NCBI RefSeq assembly: GCF_900176885.1
Contig: NZ_LT839648.1
Coordinates: 1,708,947 to 1,772,946 of the forward strand
DNA from: Oceanobacillus senegalensis
GTDB lineage: Bacteria; Bacillota; Bacilli; Bacillales; Amphibacillaceae
DNA: 64,000 nt
Reading direction: 5' to 3'
In this document: in pieces, positions 8,312 through 16,859 of the stretch
How positions within the stretch are numbered: position 1 is the first letter of the stretch
How the letters are laid out: each line of letters starts with the position of its first letter
Made by a program: the position numbers and the translations under genes
Notes under the pieces: generated by a model
What the model was told of the DNA's origin: nothing
The model's input: the letters and a program-made list of their open reading frames with translations, nothing else
Databases searched by the model: none

Positions 8312-8531
8312 ATATAATCCACTCCCTTGCTATCATTACCTCTTTATTTTTTATTAATGAATATCAATGCGATATACTGTTACATTATAATGAATATTCT
8401 GTATTATATCAAAACTCCAAATTACCCATTTTCTATTAACACATGTAGGAATATAGAAATATTTTTCTTATATTTTATCTTCACATATTTCGTCCTGAAA
8501 GTTGAAAAATTCCACGTTCCCCCCCAGTAAT

Positions 8532-8561
8532 TTGACCGTTTCTGTATTTGAAAAATATTCA
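8532..8561 (+). promoter_or_regulatory. possible sigma-A promoter of the phospholipase-like gene
   Basis: TTGACC, an 18-base spacer and TATTCA lie about 50 bases before the start codon. Both hexamers deviate from consensus, so this is tentative. The rest of the regulator-phospholipase gap (8312-8609) is AT-rich and shows nothing else I can name. Confidence 0.35.
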
Positions 8562-8609
8562 TAAAATGTATAAAACGAATCATAATCTCCATGAGAAAGG
8601 AGGAATACT

Positions 8610-8858
8610 GTGCCTTGCTTACCAGGTTATCGTTACTGTGGTCCCGGATGTAGTGGTCCGGGTGCACCAACCAATCAATTGGATTTCTATTGTATGCAGC
8701 ATGACGCTTGTTATCGGAAAAACAAACTAAATAAACATAAACATTGTGATCAACTTTTTTTAAAACAACTTGAACCTTTTACCCGTCATCCAGGAAAAAT
8801 AGGTAAAGATGCCAGGTTCATGTATCGAATAATGAAATTAAAACAGGGACTAATATAA
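8610..8858 (+). CDS. minimal phospholipase A2-like protein
   Basis: 82 residues. It carries the two hallmarks of phospholipase A2: a glycine-rich Ca2+ loop (Y9-C-G-P-G-C-S-G-P-G18) and the active-site helix motif with H31-D32-A-C-Y35. A further Cys in KHCDQLF could form a disulfide. The basic C-terminus has no signal peptide, and the usual catalytic domain is cut to its core. The enzyme would cleave the sn-2 ester of phospholipids, but activity is not shown. The GTG start has AAAGGAGG 6 bases upstream. Monocistronic on the plus strand, divergent from the aromatic regulator. Confidence 0.72.
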   Translation: MPCLPGYRYCGPGCSGPGAPTNQLDFYCMQHDACYRKNKLNKHKHCDQLFLKQLEPFTRHPGKIGKDARFMYRIMKLKQGLI

Positions 8859-8882
8859 ATTCCTGATAAAAACCTGCATACA

Positions 8883-8928
8883 AAAGGGGTAAGACAGAAA
8901 AATACCTCCTGTCATACCCTTTAATTTT
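8883..8928 (+). terminator. terminator after the phospholipase-like gene
   Basis: AAAGGGGTAAGACAG pairs with CTGTCATACCCTTT (one bulge and one mismatch), followed by AATTTTC. It lies just downstream of the stop at 8858. Between here and the glnA terminator nothing else is visible. Confidence 0.65.
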
Positions 8929-9086
8929 CATATGCTCCATATTCGCCAACCTAAGATGTTTAAAAGGATAAATAATTCTACCATATAAATATGCAAATCC
9001 GAACTGTAAACCAGATGCTAAATAAACAAAAAGATATTTTTATCCACATCCTATTTGTTGTAAATTCCAATCAAAAGGAAGTAACA

Positions 9087-9129
9087 ACAAAATAAAAGCC
9101 GGCCAAACCCACTTTGAGTTTGCCCAGCT
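9087..9129 (-). terminator. Rho-independent terminator of glnA
   Basis: The minus strand reads AGCTGGGCAAAC, a 9-base loop, GTTTGGCCGGCT, then TTTTATTTTG. Most pairs are GC. It lies 25 bases after the glnA stop codon. Confidence 0.75.
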
Positions 9130-9153
9130 AAACATTTTTTTCTTATAAAAACC

Positions 9154-10488
9154 TTAATAACTTGTAATATACTGCTCTCTTTCCCAAGGATGTACTTGAG
9201 TACGGAACATATCCCACTCAATCTCTTTAGCTTCAATAAAGTGCTCAAATAAGTGTTCACCTAGAGAATTAGCAATGATTTCGTCCTTCTTCAGGCCTTC
9301 TAATGCATCGTATAGGTTGGTAGGTAAATCCAGAATACCAGCCTCTTCGCGCTCTTCTTTCGACATCACGTAAATATTCCGATCTACTGGTGCTGGTGGA
9401 GTTTGCTTGTTTTCAATTCCATCTAAACCAGCTGCTAATAACGTTGCTAATGCTAGGTATGGATTAGCAGAAGGATCAACACTACGAGCTTCTACTCGTG
9501 TACTGATTCCACGCGACTTCGGTATACGTAAAAGCGGACTTCTGTTCGAACCAGACCAGGCAACATAACTAGGTGCTTCATAACCAGGTACTAGACGTTT
9601 ATATGAATTAACCGTTGGGTTTGTAACTGCCGTAAATCCTAGTGAATGCTTCATAACCCCAGCTATGAATTGATAGGCAGTATCACTTAACTCCATATCA
9701 CCCGTTTGATCATAGAATGCATTTTCCCCATTTCGGAACAAGGACATATTTATATGCATTCCGGAACCACTAACACCGAATAATGGCTTAGGCATAAATG
9801 TTGCATGTAAATTATGTTTTCTAGCGATTGTTTTTACAACTAGTTTAAAGGTTTGAATATCATCTGCATGTTTTACAGCATCCGAATATTTAAAATCAAT
9901 TTCGTGCTGACCTGGGGCTACCTCATGATGAGATGCTTCAATTTCAAATCCCATTTCTTCTAACTCTAATACAATATCACGTCGACAATTTTCCCCTAAA
10001 TCTGTTGGGGCTAGATCAAAATACCCCCCCTGGTCATTTAATTCAAGGGATGGATAACCTTTTTCGTCCAATTTGAATAAGAAGAATTCTGGTTCTGCAC
10101 CGATATTAAATGCATCAAATCCAAGTTCTTCCATTTTCTTTAGATTACGTTTAAGGTTATATCTTGGATCTCCCTCAAATGGAGTTCCATCTGTATTATA
10201 AATATCGCAAATAAAACGGGCTACTTTCCCCTTTTCAGATGTCCAAGGGAAAATGACAAATGTGTCGATATCAGGATATAAATGCATATCTGATTCTTCA
10301 ATACGTACAAATCCTTCAATGGAAGACCCATCAAACATCATTTTATTATCTAAAGCCTTCTCCAATTGACTTACCGGAATCTCCACATTTTTTATCGTAC
10401 CTAGCATATCCGTAAATTGTAATCGAATAAATTTAACATTTTCTTCTTTAATCTGTTTTACAACGTCTTCCCTGGTGTATCTTCCCAA
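9154..10488 (-). CDS. glnA: glutamine synthetase, type I
   Basis: Makes glutamine from glutamate, ammonia and ATP, and acts as a dodecamer in the cytoplasm. At 444 residues it equals the B. subtilis enzyme. Visible are the latch motif [17 protein letters not shown], the ATP-binding [16 protein letters not shown] and the glutamate-flap region [16 protein letters not shown]. As a Gram-positive GSI-alpha form it lacks an adenylylation site. In B. subtilis the feedback-inhibited enzyme signals nitrogen excess to GlnR and TnrA; the linked glnR and operator here support the same circuit. Second gene of the glnRA operon. Confidence 0.98.
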   Translation of the reverse strand: MGRYTREDVVKQIKEENVKFIRLQFTDMLGTIKNVEIPVSQLEKALDNKMMFDGSSIEGFVRIEESDMHLYPDIDTFVIFPWTSEKGKVARFICDIYNTDGTPFEGDPRYNLKRNLKKMEELGFDAFNIGAEPEFFLFKLDEKGYPSLELNDQGGYFDLAPTDLGENCRRDIVLELEEMGFEIEASHHEVAPGQHEIDFKYSDAVKHADDIQTFKLVVKTIARKHNLHATFMPKPLFGVSGSGMHINMSLFRNGENAFYDQTGDMELSDTAYQFIAGVMKHSLGFTAVTNPTVNSYKRLVPGYEAPSYVAWSGSNRSPLLRIPKSRGISTRVEARSVDPSANPYLALATLLAAGLDGIENKQTPPAPVDRNIYVMSKEEREEAGILDLPTNLYDALEGLKKDEIIANSLGEHLFEHFIEAKEIEWDMFRTQVHPWEREQYITSY

Positions 10489-10572
10489 AGTATTTCCTCC
10501 TAGTAGAGATTTATTAAGTATAGGTTAAAAGAAAATATACCTAACAAGCATATATAAGTATGATTCCCTTTT

Positions 10573-10971
10573 TTAACGGTTTATAAAAAAGCGTGAAAGT
10601 TCTCCTTGCCTTAGGTTAGATTGACCTAGATTTCCGGGGTGTTTTAATTCATTCTTCAAAATTTCTCTTAATTCTTTATCAGTTAATGCCTCTTTCTTTT
10701 GGTTATCCCGTTGTTTCTCTTTTATCTCACTCGATTCATTCAGCACGAGTTTAATCCCTGCTAGGTTAAGTCCTTTATCTAAAAGGTTTTTAATTTCTAG
10801 CAATCTATCAACATCATTGAATGAAAATAGTCGTTGGTTCCCAGACGTTCTTTCGGGAAAAACCAATTCATTTTCTTCATAGTATCTAATCTGTCTTGCA
10901 CTTAATTCCGTCAACTTCATCACTATGCCGATTGAAAACAAGGGCATCGAACGACGCTGTATATCATTCAA
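10573..10971 (-). CDS. glnR: MerR-family nitrogen repressor GlnR
   Basis: 132-residue repressor. The MerR helix-turn-helix [20 protein letters not shown] is near the N-terminus, and the C-terminal tail ends [13 protein letters not shown], the segment through which GlnR responds to feedback-inhibited glutamine synthetase in B. subtilis. The open frame extends further upstream, but homologues begin near [12 protein letters not shown]. That puts the start at TTG 10971 behind a run of seven G's, and the promoter at 11003-11031 would not allow a longer product. It is co-transcribed with glnA. Confidence 0.93.
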   Translation of the reverse strand: MNDIQRRSMPLFSIGIVMKLTELSARQIRYYEENELVFPERTSGNQRLFSFNDVDRLLEIKNLLDKGLNLAGIKLVLNESSEIKEKQRDNQKKEALTDKELREILKNELKHPGNLGQSNLRQGELSRFFINR

Positions 10972-11002
10972 ATCATTCCCCCCCTGCTTCTTTACTTGTA
11001 TT

Positions 11003-11031
11003 AGTATAGTATGTGTTAGGTTACATGTCAA
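11003..11031 (-). promoter_or_regulatory. sigma-A promoter of glnRA
   Basis: The minus strand has consensus TTGACA (11026-11031), a 17-base spacer and TATACT (11003-11008). The -10 ends about 30 bases before the glnR start codon. Confidence 0.85.
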
Positions 11032-11053
11032 TATGATGTAAGGTTTCCTAACA
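11014..11053. promoter_or_regulatory. two GlnR/TnrA operator sites over the glnRA promoter
   Basis: The minus-strand sequence TGTTAGGAAACCTTACA (plus coordinates 11037-11053) matches TGTNAN7TNACA exactly and sits just upstream of the -35. A second, imperfect site, TGTTAGGTTACATGTCA (11014-11030), covers the spacer and -35. Two operators at the glnRA promoter also occur in B. subtilis. The exact site overlaps the last codons of ynbB. Confidence 0.8.
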
Positions 11054-12301
11054 TACACTTTCGATAGTTAAGTATCCCTTATCAATAAGGTGTTTTACAG
11101 ATTCAACTAATGCAATTTTTACGTGGGCATAAGTAAGGCCACCTTGGACATAGGCGGTATATGGTTCACGAATTGGGCCATCTGCTGATAATTCAATACT
11201 TGACCCTTGGATAAATGTCCCGGCAGCCATAATAACATCATCCTCGTATCCTGGCATTTCACTAGGATATGGTGTCACATAAGCATTTACTGGTGAATTT
11301 TTTTGTATAGCCTGACAGAAAGCTATCATCTGATCTGCCTTTTGGAAGGTAACGGATTGAATTAAATCGGTTCGCCTATCTAAATAATGTGGTGCCGTTT
11401 GAAAACCAACTAATTCTAAAAATCTGGATGTAAAAACGGCTCCTTTAAGTGCCTCTCCAACGACATGTGGTGCTAAGAAGAAACCTTGATACATTTCTTG
11501 AAGCATGTTAAATGTAGCACCAGTTTCCTTTCCCAAACCTGGTGCAGTTAAACGATTAGCGCATTGTTCAATAAGATTAGATTTCCCTACAATATATCCG
11601 CCAGCTCTTACAATTCCCCCACCAGGATTCTTTATTAAAGAACCAGCCATAATATCTGCACCAACATGTAGCGGTTCTTTCTCCTCTACAAACTCACCAT
11701 AGCAGTTATCTACAAAGATGATGATTTCCTCATTAATTTCCTTAATAAATTTAACCATTTCCTCTATTTCCTCTATAGTAAAGGATGGACGACTGTCATA
11801 TCCTTTCGAGCGCTGTATCCCAATAACCTTTGTCTTATCCGAAATAGCTGCAGCAACTTCCTTATAATTAACGGCTCCTTCCCCTGTTAAAGCAACCTGA
11901 TTAAATAAAATCTGATAATCCATTAAGGAACCGGCATTATTCCCTCTAATACCTATCACTTCTTCTAACGTGTCATAAGGCTTACCAGTAATATAAATTA
12001 ATTCCTCATTCGGTCGGAGTAACCCAAATAGCGTTGTAGAAATGGCATGGGTACCAGAAACGATTTGTGGTCTTACTAGCGCATCCTCCCCACCAAACAC
12101 TTCCGCATAAACATCCTCTAACCCTTCACGCCCAAGATCATCATAGCCATATCCACTTGTAGAATGGAAATGGCTATCACTAATTCGATGATGAACAAAT
12201 GCATCTAAAACACGTTTCTGATTTTTTTCAACGATTTGATTAATCCCCTGTTGAATTGGAAGACAATCTGCTTCCGCTTTCTGTATAATTTTTTCAATCA
12301 T
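11048..12301 (-). CDS. ynbB: PLP-dependent methionine gamma-lyase-like protein (YnbB, 'aluminium resistance' family)
   Basis: About 417 residues of the fold-type I PLP family related to cystathionine/methionine gamma-lyases. The PLP lysine is likely in [36 protein letters not shown] and [17 protein letters not shown] are family hallmarks. It is conserved between hflX and glnR in Bacillaceae; its substrate is not established, and the aluminium-resistance name is historical. The ATG at 12301 lies 12 bases after AAGGAG, while the upstream TTG at 12310 is only 3 bases from it. Either is possible. Confidence 0.85.
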   Translation of the reverse strand: MIEKIIQKAEADCLPIQQGINQIVEKNQKRVLDAFVHHRISDSHFHSTSGYGYDDLGREGLEDVYAEVFGGEDALVRPQIVSGTHAISTTLFGLLRPNEELIYITGKPYDTLEEVIGIRGNNAGSLMDYQILFNQVALTGEGAVNYKEVAAAISDKTKVIGIQRSKGYDSRPSFTIEEIEEMVKFIKEINEEIIIFVDNCYGEFVEEKEPLHVGADIMAGSLIKNPGGGIVRAGGYIVGKSNLIEQCANRLTAPGLGKETGATFNMLQEMYQGFFLAPHVVGEALKGAVFTSRFLELVGFQTAPHYLDRRTDLIQSVTFQKADQMIAFCQAIQKNSPVNAYVTPYPSEMPGYEDDVIMAAGTFIQGSSIELSADGPIREPYTAYVQGGLTYAHVKIALVESVKHLIDKGYLTIESVC

Positions 12302-12317
12302 TCTTCTCAAAAACTCC

Positions 12318-13553
12318 TTAATTCTTAGTTATGTAGATTAATGGATCATTTATATTTTTATACCCTTGTATGATATACTTATTTTCATCCTCATCAAACT
12401 GTTTGTCTGTCACAATTGTATTACGTTCCAACTTCACTAACGCATTACCATTTTCTGGCTCAATCTCAACAGAATATTCTTCCCAAAGCTCCCGTAATAC
12501 CGATTCTATTTTATACAGAAGCTTCTCTAAGTCCTCTGACTCGTATGCACTAATAAAAATATACGGATGTTGTAATGGAATAACATCCTCCTCTGTGAGG
12601 TCCCTTTTATTATAAACCGTAAGCATTGGAATGGACTTTGCATCTAGTTCCTCTAACAGTTTCATCACTGTTTTCTGCTGTTCTACCTGGTTTTCCTGTG
12701 ATACGTCCACAACATGAAGTAAAAAATCTGCCTCATTCACTTCTTCTAAAGTAGATCGGAATGATGCAATTAATGCTGTTGGAAGATCCTGAATAAAACC
12801 TACTGTATCCGTGAGGAGTGCCTGAAATCCAGATGGTAAATTAATTTTCCTTGTTAAAGGGTCTAATGTAGCAAATAATTGATTTTCTTCCAGAGAGTCA
12901 CTGGATGTTAAACGATTAAATATCGTGGATTTTCCAGCATTCGTATACCCTACAATTGCAATTTGAAACGCGGCATTCAATTTCCTCCGTTTCCGATATT
13001 GCTCGCGCTGCTTGACCACTAGCTTTAATCTCCGTTTTATTTCTGTAATCCGGTTCCTAATATGGCGTCTATCAGATTCTAGTTTCGTTTCCCCTGGGCC
13101 CCTTGTTCCAATTCCTCCACCAAGTCGAGACAGCTCCACACCTTGTCCACCAAGTCTAGGTAACATATACTCCAACTGTGCTAATTCCACCTGAAGCTTC
13201 CCTTCCTTTGTCTTAGCGCGCCCAGCGAAAATATCCAAAATAAGCTGACTACGGTCAATGATGCGAACACCAAAATAGTTATTTAAATTTCTTAGCTGTC
13301 CAGGTGATAATTCATCATTAGAAATGATCAAATCTATATCAAAATTCTTTACATCTCTTTTGATTTCTTCCATTTTGCCTTCACCAATATAGGTTGCTGG
13401 GTGAATCCTAGTCCGGTTTTGTGTAATCACTCTTTCTACAGTTCCGCCTGCCGTTTTACCTAAAGATATTAATTCCTCTAAAGATGACTGAAATCGTTCA
13501 TCCTTTTGTTCTGGCTTTTTTACCGCAATAATAAGAATTCTTTCCTCCGACAT
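12318..13553 (-). CDS. hflX: ribosome-associated GTPase HflX
   Basis: 411 residues. The N-terminal HflX domain (LRNLNNYFGVRIIDRSQLI, about 95-115) is followed by a glycine-rich linker (LGGQGVELSRLGGGIGTRGPGE) and a G domain with G1 GYTNAGKST near residue 203, G3 DTVGF and G4 NKRD. HflX binds the 50S ribosome and helps split stalled or hibernating ribosomes in the bacteria studied. It lies 16 bases upstream of ynbB, so they are probably co-transcribed. ATG follows AGAGGTAGG. Confidence 0.95.
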   Translation of the reverse strand: MSEERILIIAVKKPEQKDERFQSSLEELISLGKTAGGTVERVITQNRTRIHPATYIGEGKMEEIKRDVKNFDIDLIISNDELSPGQLRNLNNYFGVRIIDRSQLILDIFAGRAKTKEGKLQVELAQLEYMLPRLGGQGVELSRLGGGIGTRGPGETKLESDRRHIRNRITEIKRRLKLVVKQREQYRKRRKLNAAFQIAIVGYTNAGKSTIFNRLTSSDSLEENQLFATLDPLTRKINLPSGFQALLTDTVGFIQDLPTALIASFRSTLEEVNEADFLLHVVDVSQENQVEQQKTVMKLLEELDAKSIPMLTVYNKRDLTEEDVIPLQHPYIFISAYESEDLEKLLYKIESVLRELWEEYSVEIEPENGNALVKLERNTIVTDKQFDEDENKYIIQGYKNINDPLIYITKN

Positions 13554-13654
13554 AAACCTACCTCTTTCTCATTAATCATCTTATACCTATGTTTACCTAA
13601 TAACACCGATTTCATCATACCAATTACACTTTAACTTTTAAAATAAGCTGTTTT

Positions 13655-13765
13655 TGTAGACTCCTGTGGGAGGAAGACCTCAGAGGGACTCTGGATAGCC
13701 CAAGAAGGATTGGCCAGCCGTCCACGGAAAGCGTATTGTATTTCCGTAGCGGTAATAACGCACCA
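13655..13765 (+). repeat. solo core copy of the GC-rich palindromic repeat family
   Basis: GACTCCTGTGGGA at the left and GTATTTCCGTAGCGGTA at the right match the core of the full-length elements elsewhere in the window. The middle has diverged, and I see no AATGCGCAGTAA terminal repeat. It fills most of the 326-base gap between spoVK and hflX. Apparent open frames across it are not genes. Confidence 0.6.
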
Positions 13766-13838
13766 TATTACGGACAAATACTGCACACATCCTTTAAATA
13801 TAAAGTAAAAAAACAACAGAACATACGAAGTGAGTTTA

Positions 13839-13876
13839 AAATAATTCCCCCAATACATAGGACTGGAGGAATTATT
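13839..13876 (-). terminator. possible terminator of spoVK
   Basis: On the minus strand AAATAATTCC and GGAATTATTT pair around a long loop, followed by TAAAC. The tract of T residues is poor, so confidence is moderate. Confidence 0.45.
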
Positions 13877-13879
13877 TGT

Positions 13880-14815
13880 TTATGTGGATGCATGAGAGAA
13901 ATGATTCAGTTGTAAATCCTTCGCTGTTAAATGTATTAAATCGTTTTCTGAGTACCGATTCTCTTCCAAAAGACGGACAGCATGCAAACGGATGGAATGT
14001 TCAATAACGTTACGAATATATCGGGCATTGGCAAAGTTTCGAAGTTGTTCCTGTGTTTTTTTATATAAATGATTTCTCAGTTCCCATTCCGCTTCTTTGG
14101 TTAACTGATATTCGCGTTGAGCTGCCATTTGCTTAGCTATTTGTAATAATTCATTTACCTCATAATCTTCAAAGTTAAGAATAAATGGAAACCTTGACTT
14201 TAGACCTGGATTCAGCCGTAAAAAGCGATCCATCTCATATGGGTATCCAGCTAAAATAAGTACAAAATCGTTGTGATTATCCTCCATGTGTTTTACCAGC
14301 GTATCTATAGCTTCCTTCCCAAAGTCCTTCTCACCACCTCGGGCAAGTGAATACGCTTCATCTATAAATAATACACCACCCATGGCTTTCTGGATAATGG
14401 AACGAGTTTTTTGTGCGGTTTGACCAATATATTCACCAACTAAATCCGCTCGTTCCGCTTCAATGAAATGGCCTTTCGATAATAGATTCATATCGTAATA
14501 TAACTTAGCAAGTTTCCTAGCTACTGTCGTTTTACCTGTTCCTGGGTTTCCTCTAAATAGCATATGCAAAACCTGTTTATTATTTTTTAGGCCTAACTCT
14601 CTTCGCTTTTCATTAATTAATACCGTAGCATAAATCTCTTTTATCGTAGTTTTCAATTTATGCATACCGATAAAGGATGAAAATTCATCATCTATATTTT
14701 GAAATGGATTATTTTTATGGTAGCGCATCTGATTTTCTTCTGCTTTTACCTTTTTATTTTCATGTAATATGATATTAATTTGACTATTTTTATATCGGTT
14801 CTTTTGCGATTCCAC
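13880..14815 (-). CDS. spoVK: stage V sporulation AAA ATPase SpoVK
   Basis: 311-residue CbbX/CfxQ-type AAA ATPase. Walker A is FRGNPGTGKTTVARKL (about residue 90), Walker B GGVLFIDEAYSLARG, and an arginine-rich sensor region follows. In B. subtilis it acts in the mother cell during spore maturation; the client is unknown. The GTG start at 14815 follows AAGGGGTG. The order spoVK-hflX-ynbB-glnR-glnA is the B. subtilis order. Confidence 0.92.
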   Translation of the reverse strand: MESQKNRYKNSQINIILHENKKVKAEENQMRYHKNNPFQNIDDEFSSFIGMHKLKTTIKEIYATVLINEKRRELGLKNNKQVLHMLFRGNPGTGKTTVARKLAKLYYDMNLLSKGHFIEAERADLVGEYIGQTAQKTRSIIQKAMGGVLFIDEAYSLARGGEKDFGKEAIDTLVKHMEDNHNDFVLILAGYPYEMDRFLRLNPGLKSRFPFILNFEDYEVNELLQIAKQMAAQREYQLTKEAEWELRNHLYKKTQEQLRNFANARYIRNVIEHSIRLHAVRLLEENRYSENDLIHLTAKDLQLNHFSHAST

Positions 14816-14839
14816 AACATCACCCCTTTAGACAGTAGC

Positions 14840-14868
14840 ATTATACGCAATTACAGAATAGTTGTGAC
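14840..14868 (-). promoter_or_regulatory. possible sigma-E promoter of spoVK
   Basis: The minus strand has GTCACAA, a 14-base spacer and CGTATAAT, close to the sigma-E pattern (KMATATT, 14, CATACAMT) but with mismatches. B. subtilis spoVK is mother-cell expressed. The -10 also resembles sigma-A TATAAT, so this is weak. Confidence 0.35.
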
Positions 14869-15077
14869 AAATGCCTACAGAATCTAAAGTGGAAAGCACC
14901 TACTTTGTACGGGGAATCAGCAATGTCGCTTTCATTTCTTGTGTGATGAGTATGTAAACGAAAGATCATCTCAGATAATTTTTACTGTATATTATCTTGA
15001 GACCCCTTATGAAGACCATTTCCACATTACACCAAAATCCGGTCTATAGAGTCCTTATTAGTTCTGTTTCTTACTAA

Positions 15078-15110
15078 ATTAAAAAACGGGCGTTATCATC
15101 CGCCCGTTTA
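15078..15110 (-). terminator. Rho-independent terminator of hfq
   Basis: A perfect 9-bp stem (AAACGGGCG / CGCCCGTTT) is followed on the minus strand by TTTTTAATTT. It begins 5 bases after the hfq stop codon. Confidence 0.9.
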
Positions 15111-15114
15111 TAGC

Positions 15115-15339
15115 CTATTCTTTTTCAAGTGTAATGTTCTTAGCTGGCGCAAAAGTGGAAATCGCATGCTTAAAAATCAACTGCTGCTTTCCTTCTGTTT
15201 CCACTAGTACAGTGAAATTATCAAAAGCTTTCACGACACCCCTTAATTGATAACCATTAGTGAGAATGACGGTAACTGAGATATGATTTTTGCGCAACTG
15301 GTTTAAGTACTGATCTTGAATGTTTACAGTTTGTGCCAT
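15115..15339 (-). CDS. hfq: RNA chaperone Hfq
   Basis: 74-residue Sm-like protein; it forms a hexameric ring that binds small RNAs and mRNAs. The Sm1 region is [23 protein letters not shown] (about 23-45). The Sm2 hallmark is FKHAIST, close to the usual YKHAIST, with Phe in place of Tyr. It lies 37 bases downstream of miaA, as in B. subtilis. AGGAGG lies before ATG. Confidence 0.97.
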   Translation of the reverse strand: MAQTVNIQDQYLNQLRKNHISVTVILTNGYQLRGVVKAFDNFTVLVETEGKQQLIFKHAISTFAPAKNITLEKE

Positions 15340-15376
15340 CGTGCTTCCTCCTCTTTTCTATCTATAATTATAAATT

Positions 15377-16312
15377 CTATTTATTTTTTAAAATTCCTGC
15401 TAAATCATCTAAAATCTTATGAATCTTTTCTTCACCATTTGGAGGCGTCATATCATACCAGTTTATTTTCATCTTATTTTTAAACCATGTAAACTGACGT
15501 TTAGCAAACCTTCTTGAATTTCGTTTTAAAATAGTAATAGATTCTTCTAACGACTGCTCTCCCTTAAAATATGGTATAAATTCTTTATATCCTATGGCTT
15601 TCATGGATTGACAATTCTCATACCCTTTTTCAAATAGTTCTTTGACCTCTTGAACTAACCCTTCTTCTATCATCAATTCTACTCGATGGTTAATTCGTTC
15701 ATAGAGTTTTTCTCTTTCCATTTCTAGCCCAATAAGAACTAAATGATACGGTGAATCTAATGCTTGTTTTTGCTGATATTCTGTCATCGTCATTCCAGTT
15801 GATTCATAGATTTCTAATGCACGAATCACTCGCCTATGATTATTGGGATGTACTTTTTCTGCTTGGTTCGGATCAATTTCTTTTAATTCATTATATAGAG
15901 AAAGAGAACCTTCTTCATTCAGTCTATTTTCTAATCTTTTCGTAATAGACTCATCTCTTTTTTGATTAGAAAAATTATAGTTATATAAACCGGCTTGTAT
16001 GTATAGACCACTGCCTCCAACAATAATGGGTAGTTTATTTCGATTGGAAACCTCATCAATATACATTTGAACATAGGATTGAAAATCAGCAACCGAAAAT
16101 TCCTCGTTCGGTTGCTTCAAATCAATCATATGATGGCGGATACCTTGCATTTCCTCTTTCTTAATCTTAGCGGTACCGATATCCATTCCTTTATATATCT
16201 GCATCGAATCGCCACTTATAATTTCTCCTTGAAACCTTTTGGCAATCTCGATACTTAGAGCAGTTTTTCCTACAGCTGTAGGACCCATAATGGCGATTAC
16301 GGTTTTTTTCAT
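15377..16312 (-). CDS. miaA: tRNA dimethylallyltransferase
   Basis: 311 residues. It transfers a dimethylallyl group to A37 of tRNAs reading UNN codons; MiaB, also in this window, then adds the methylthio group. The P-loop IMGPTAVGKTALSIEIA is at the N-terminus, followed by SGDSMQIYKGMDIGTAK, the PIIVGGSGLYIQA block and the QFTWFKNK segment near the C-terminus. Length and position before hfq match B. subtilis. Confidence 0.97.
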   Translation of the reverse strand: MKKTVIAIMGPTAVGKTALSIEIAKRFQGEIISGDSMQIYKGMDIGTAKIKKEEMQGIRHHMIDLKQPNEEFSVADFQSYVQMYIDEVSNRNKLPIIVGGSGLYIQAGLYNYNFSNQKRDESITKRLENRLNEEGSLSLYNELKEIDPNQAEKVHPNNHRRVIRALEIYESTGMTMTEYQQKQALDSPYHLVLIGLEMEREKLYERINHRVELMIEEGLVQEVKELFEKGYENCQSMKAIGYKEFIPYFKGEQSLEESITILKRNSRRFAKRQFTWFKNKMKINWYDMTPPNGEEKIHKILDDLAGILKNK

Positions 16313-16336
16313 TAGTATTCCCCTAGTTACAATTAT

Positions 16337-16801
16337 TTATTCCTGTTCATCATAGGCCAGGTAACTATTAAGCATCCAAACATATTTTTCAAGTTTACCT
16401 TGAATAGAGATTAACAAATCATTGGTTGGTTCATCATGATGCTTTTCAGCTAATGGTAGACCAGTTTCCTGAATTTCATCAATGATTTGCTTATAATCTT
16501 TCGTTAACTGTTGAATCATTTCATTTTCTTTATCATCTGCATTTGCTTCTGTTAATGTTGTTTCTTTTAAATACTTTTCCATTGTAGCAAGTGGTTTTCC
16601 ATCAATAGCCAATACTCGTTCTGCTATATCATCTAAATCACTTGCAACCATTTCGTACATCTCCTCAAATTTTTCGTGTAATGTGAAAAAATGTCTTCCC
16701 TGCACAAACCAGTGATATCGATGTAATTTCACATACAGCACAAAATAGTTTGATAACTGTTGATTTAAGAAATTGATTAATTCTTGATTCTTATTTTCCA
16801 T
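16337..16801 (-). CDS. Dps-family ferritin-like DNA-protecting protein
   Basis: 154 residues. The dinuclear ferroxidase motif is clear (LHRYHWFVQGRHFFTLHEKFEE, a WxxxG-FxxxHxxFE pattern, then DLDDIAERVLAIDGKP). Such dodecamers oxidise and store Fe(II) using peroxide and can protect DNA. The start is ATG 16801 with GAGGTG 8 bases upstream; the earlier ATG (16837) lacks a site. It sits between mutL and miaA, where B. subtilis has no dps gene. A TTCAAA-16-TATAAT match overlapping the end of mutL may be its own promoter. Confidence 0.9.
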   Translation of the reverse strand: MENKNQELINFLNQQLSNYFVLYVKLHRYHWFVQGRHFFTLHEKFEEMYEMVASDLDDIAERVLAIDGKPLATMEKYLKETTLTEANADDKENEMIQQLTKDYKQIIDEIQETGLPLAEKHHDEPTNDLLISIQGKLEKYVWMLNSYLAYDEQE

Positions 16802-16859
16802 ATTAGCACACCTCTTTTTTCTATAAAGTCTTCCCATGGTGAGGTGCTAATTATACTCA

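Noticed and set aside
13631..13858. Minus-strand open frame over the solo repeat core
   Set aside because: Shares sequence with the repeat family and lacks a ribosome-binding site.
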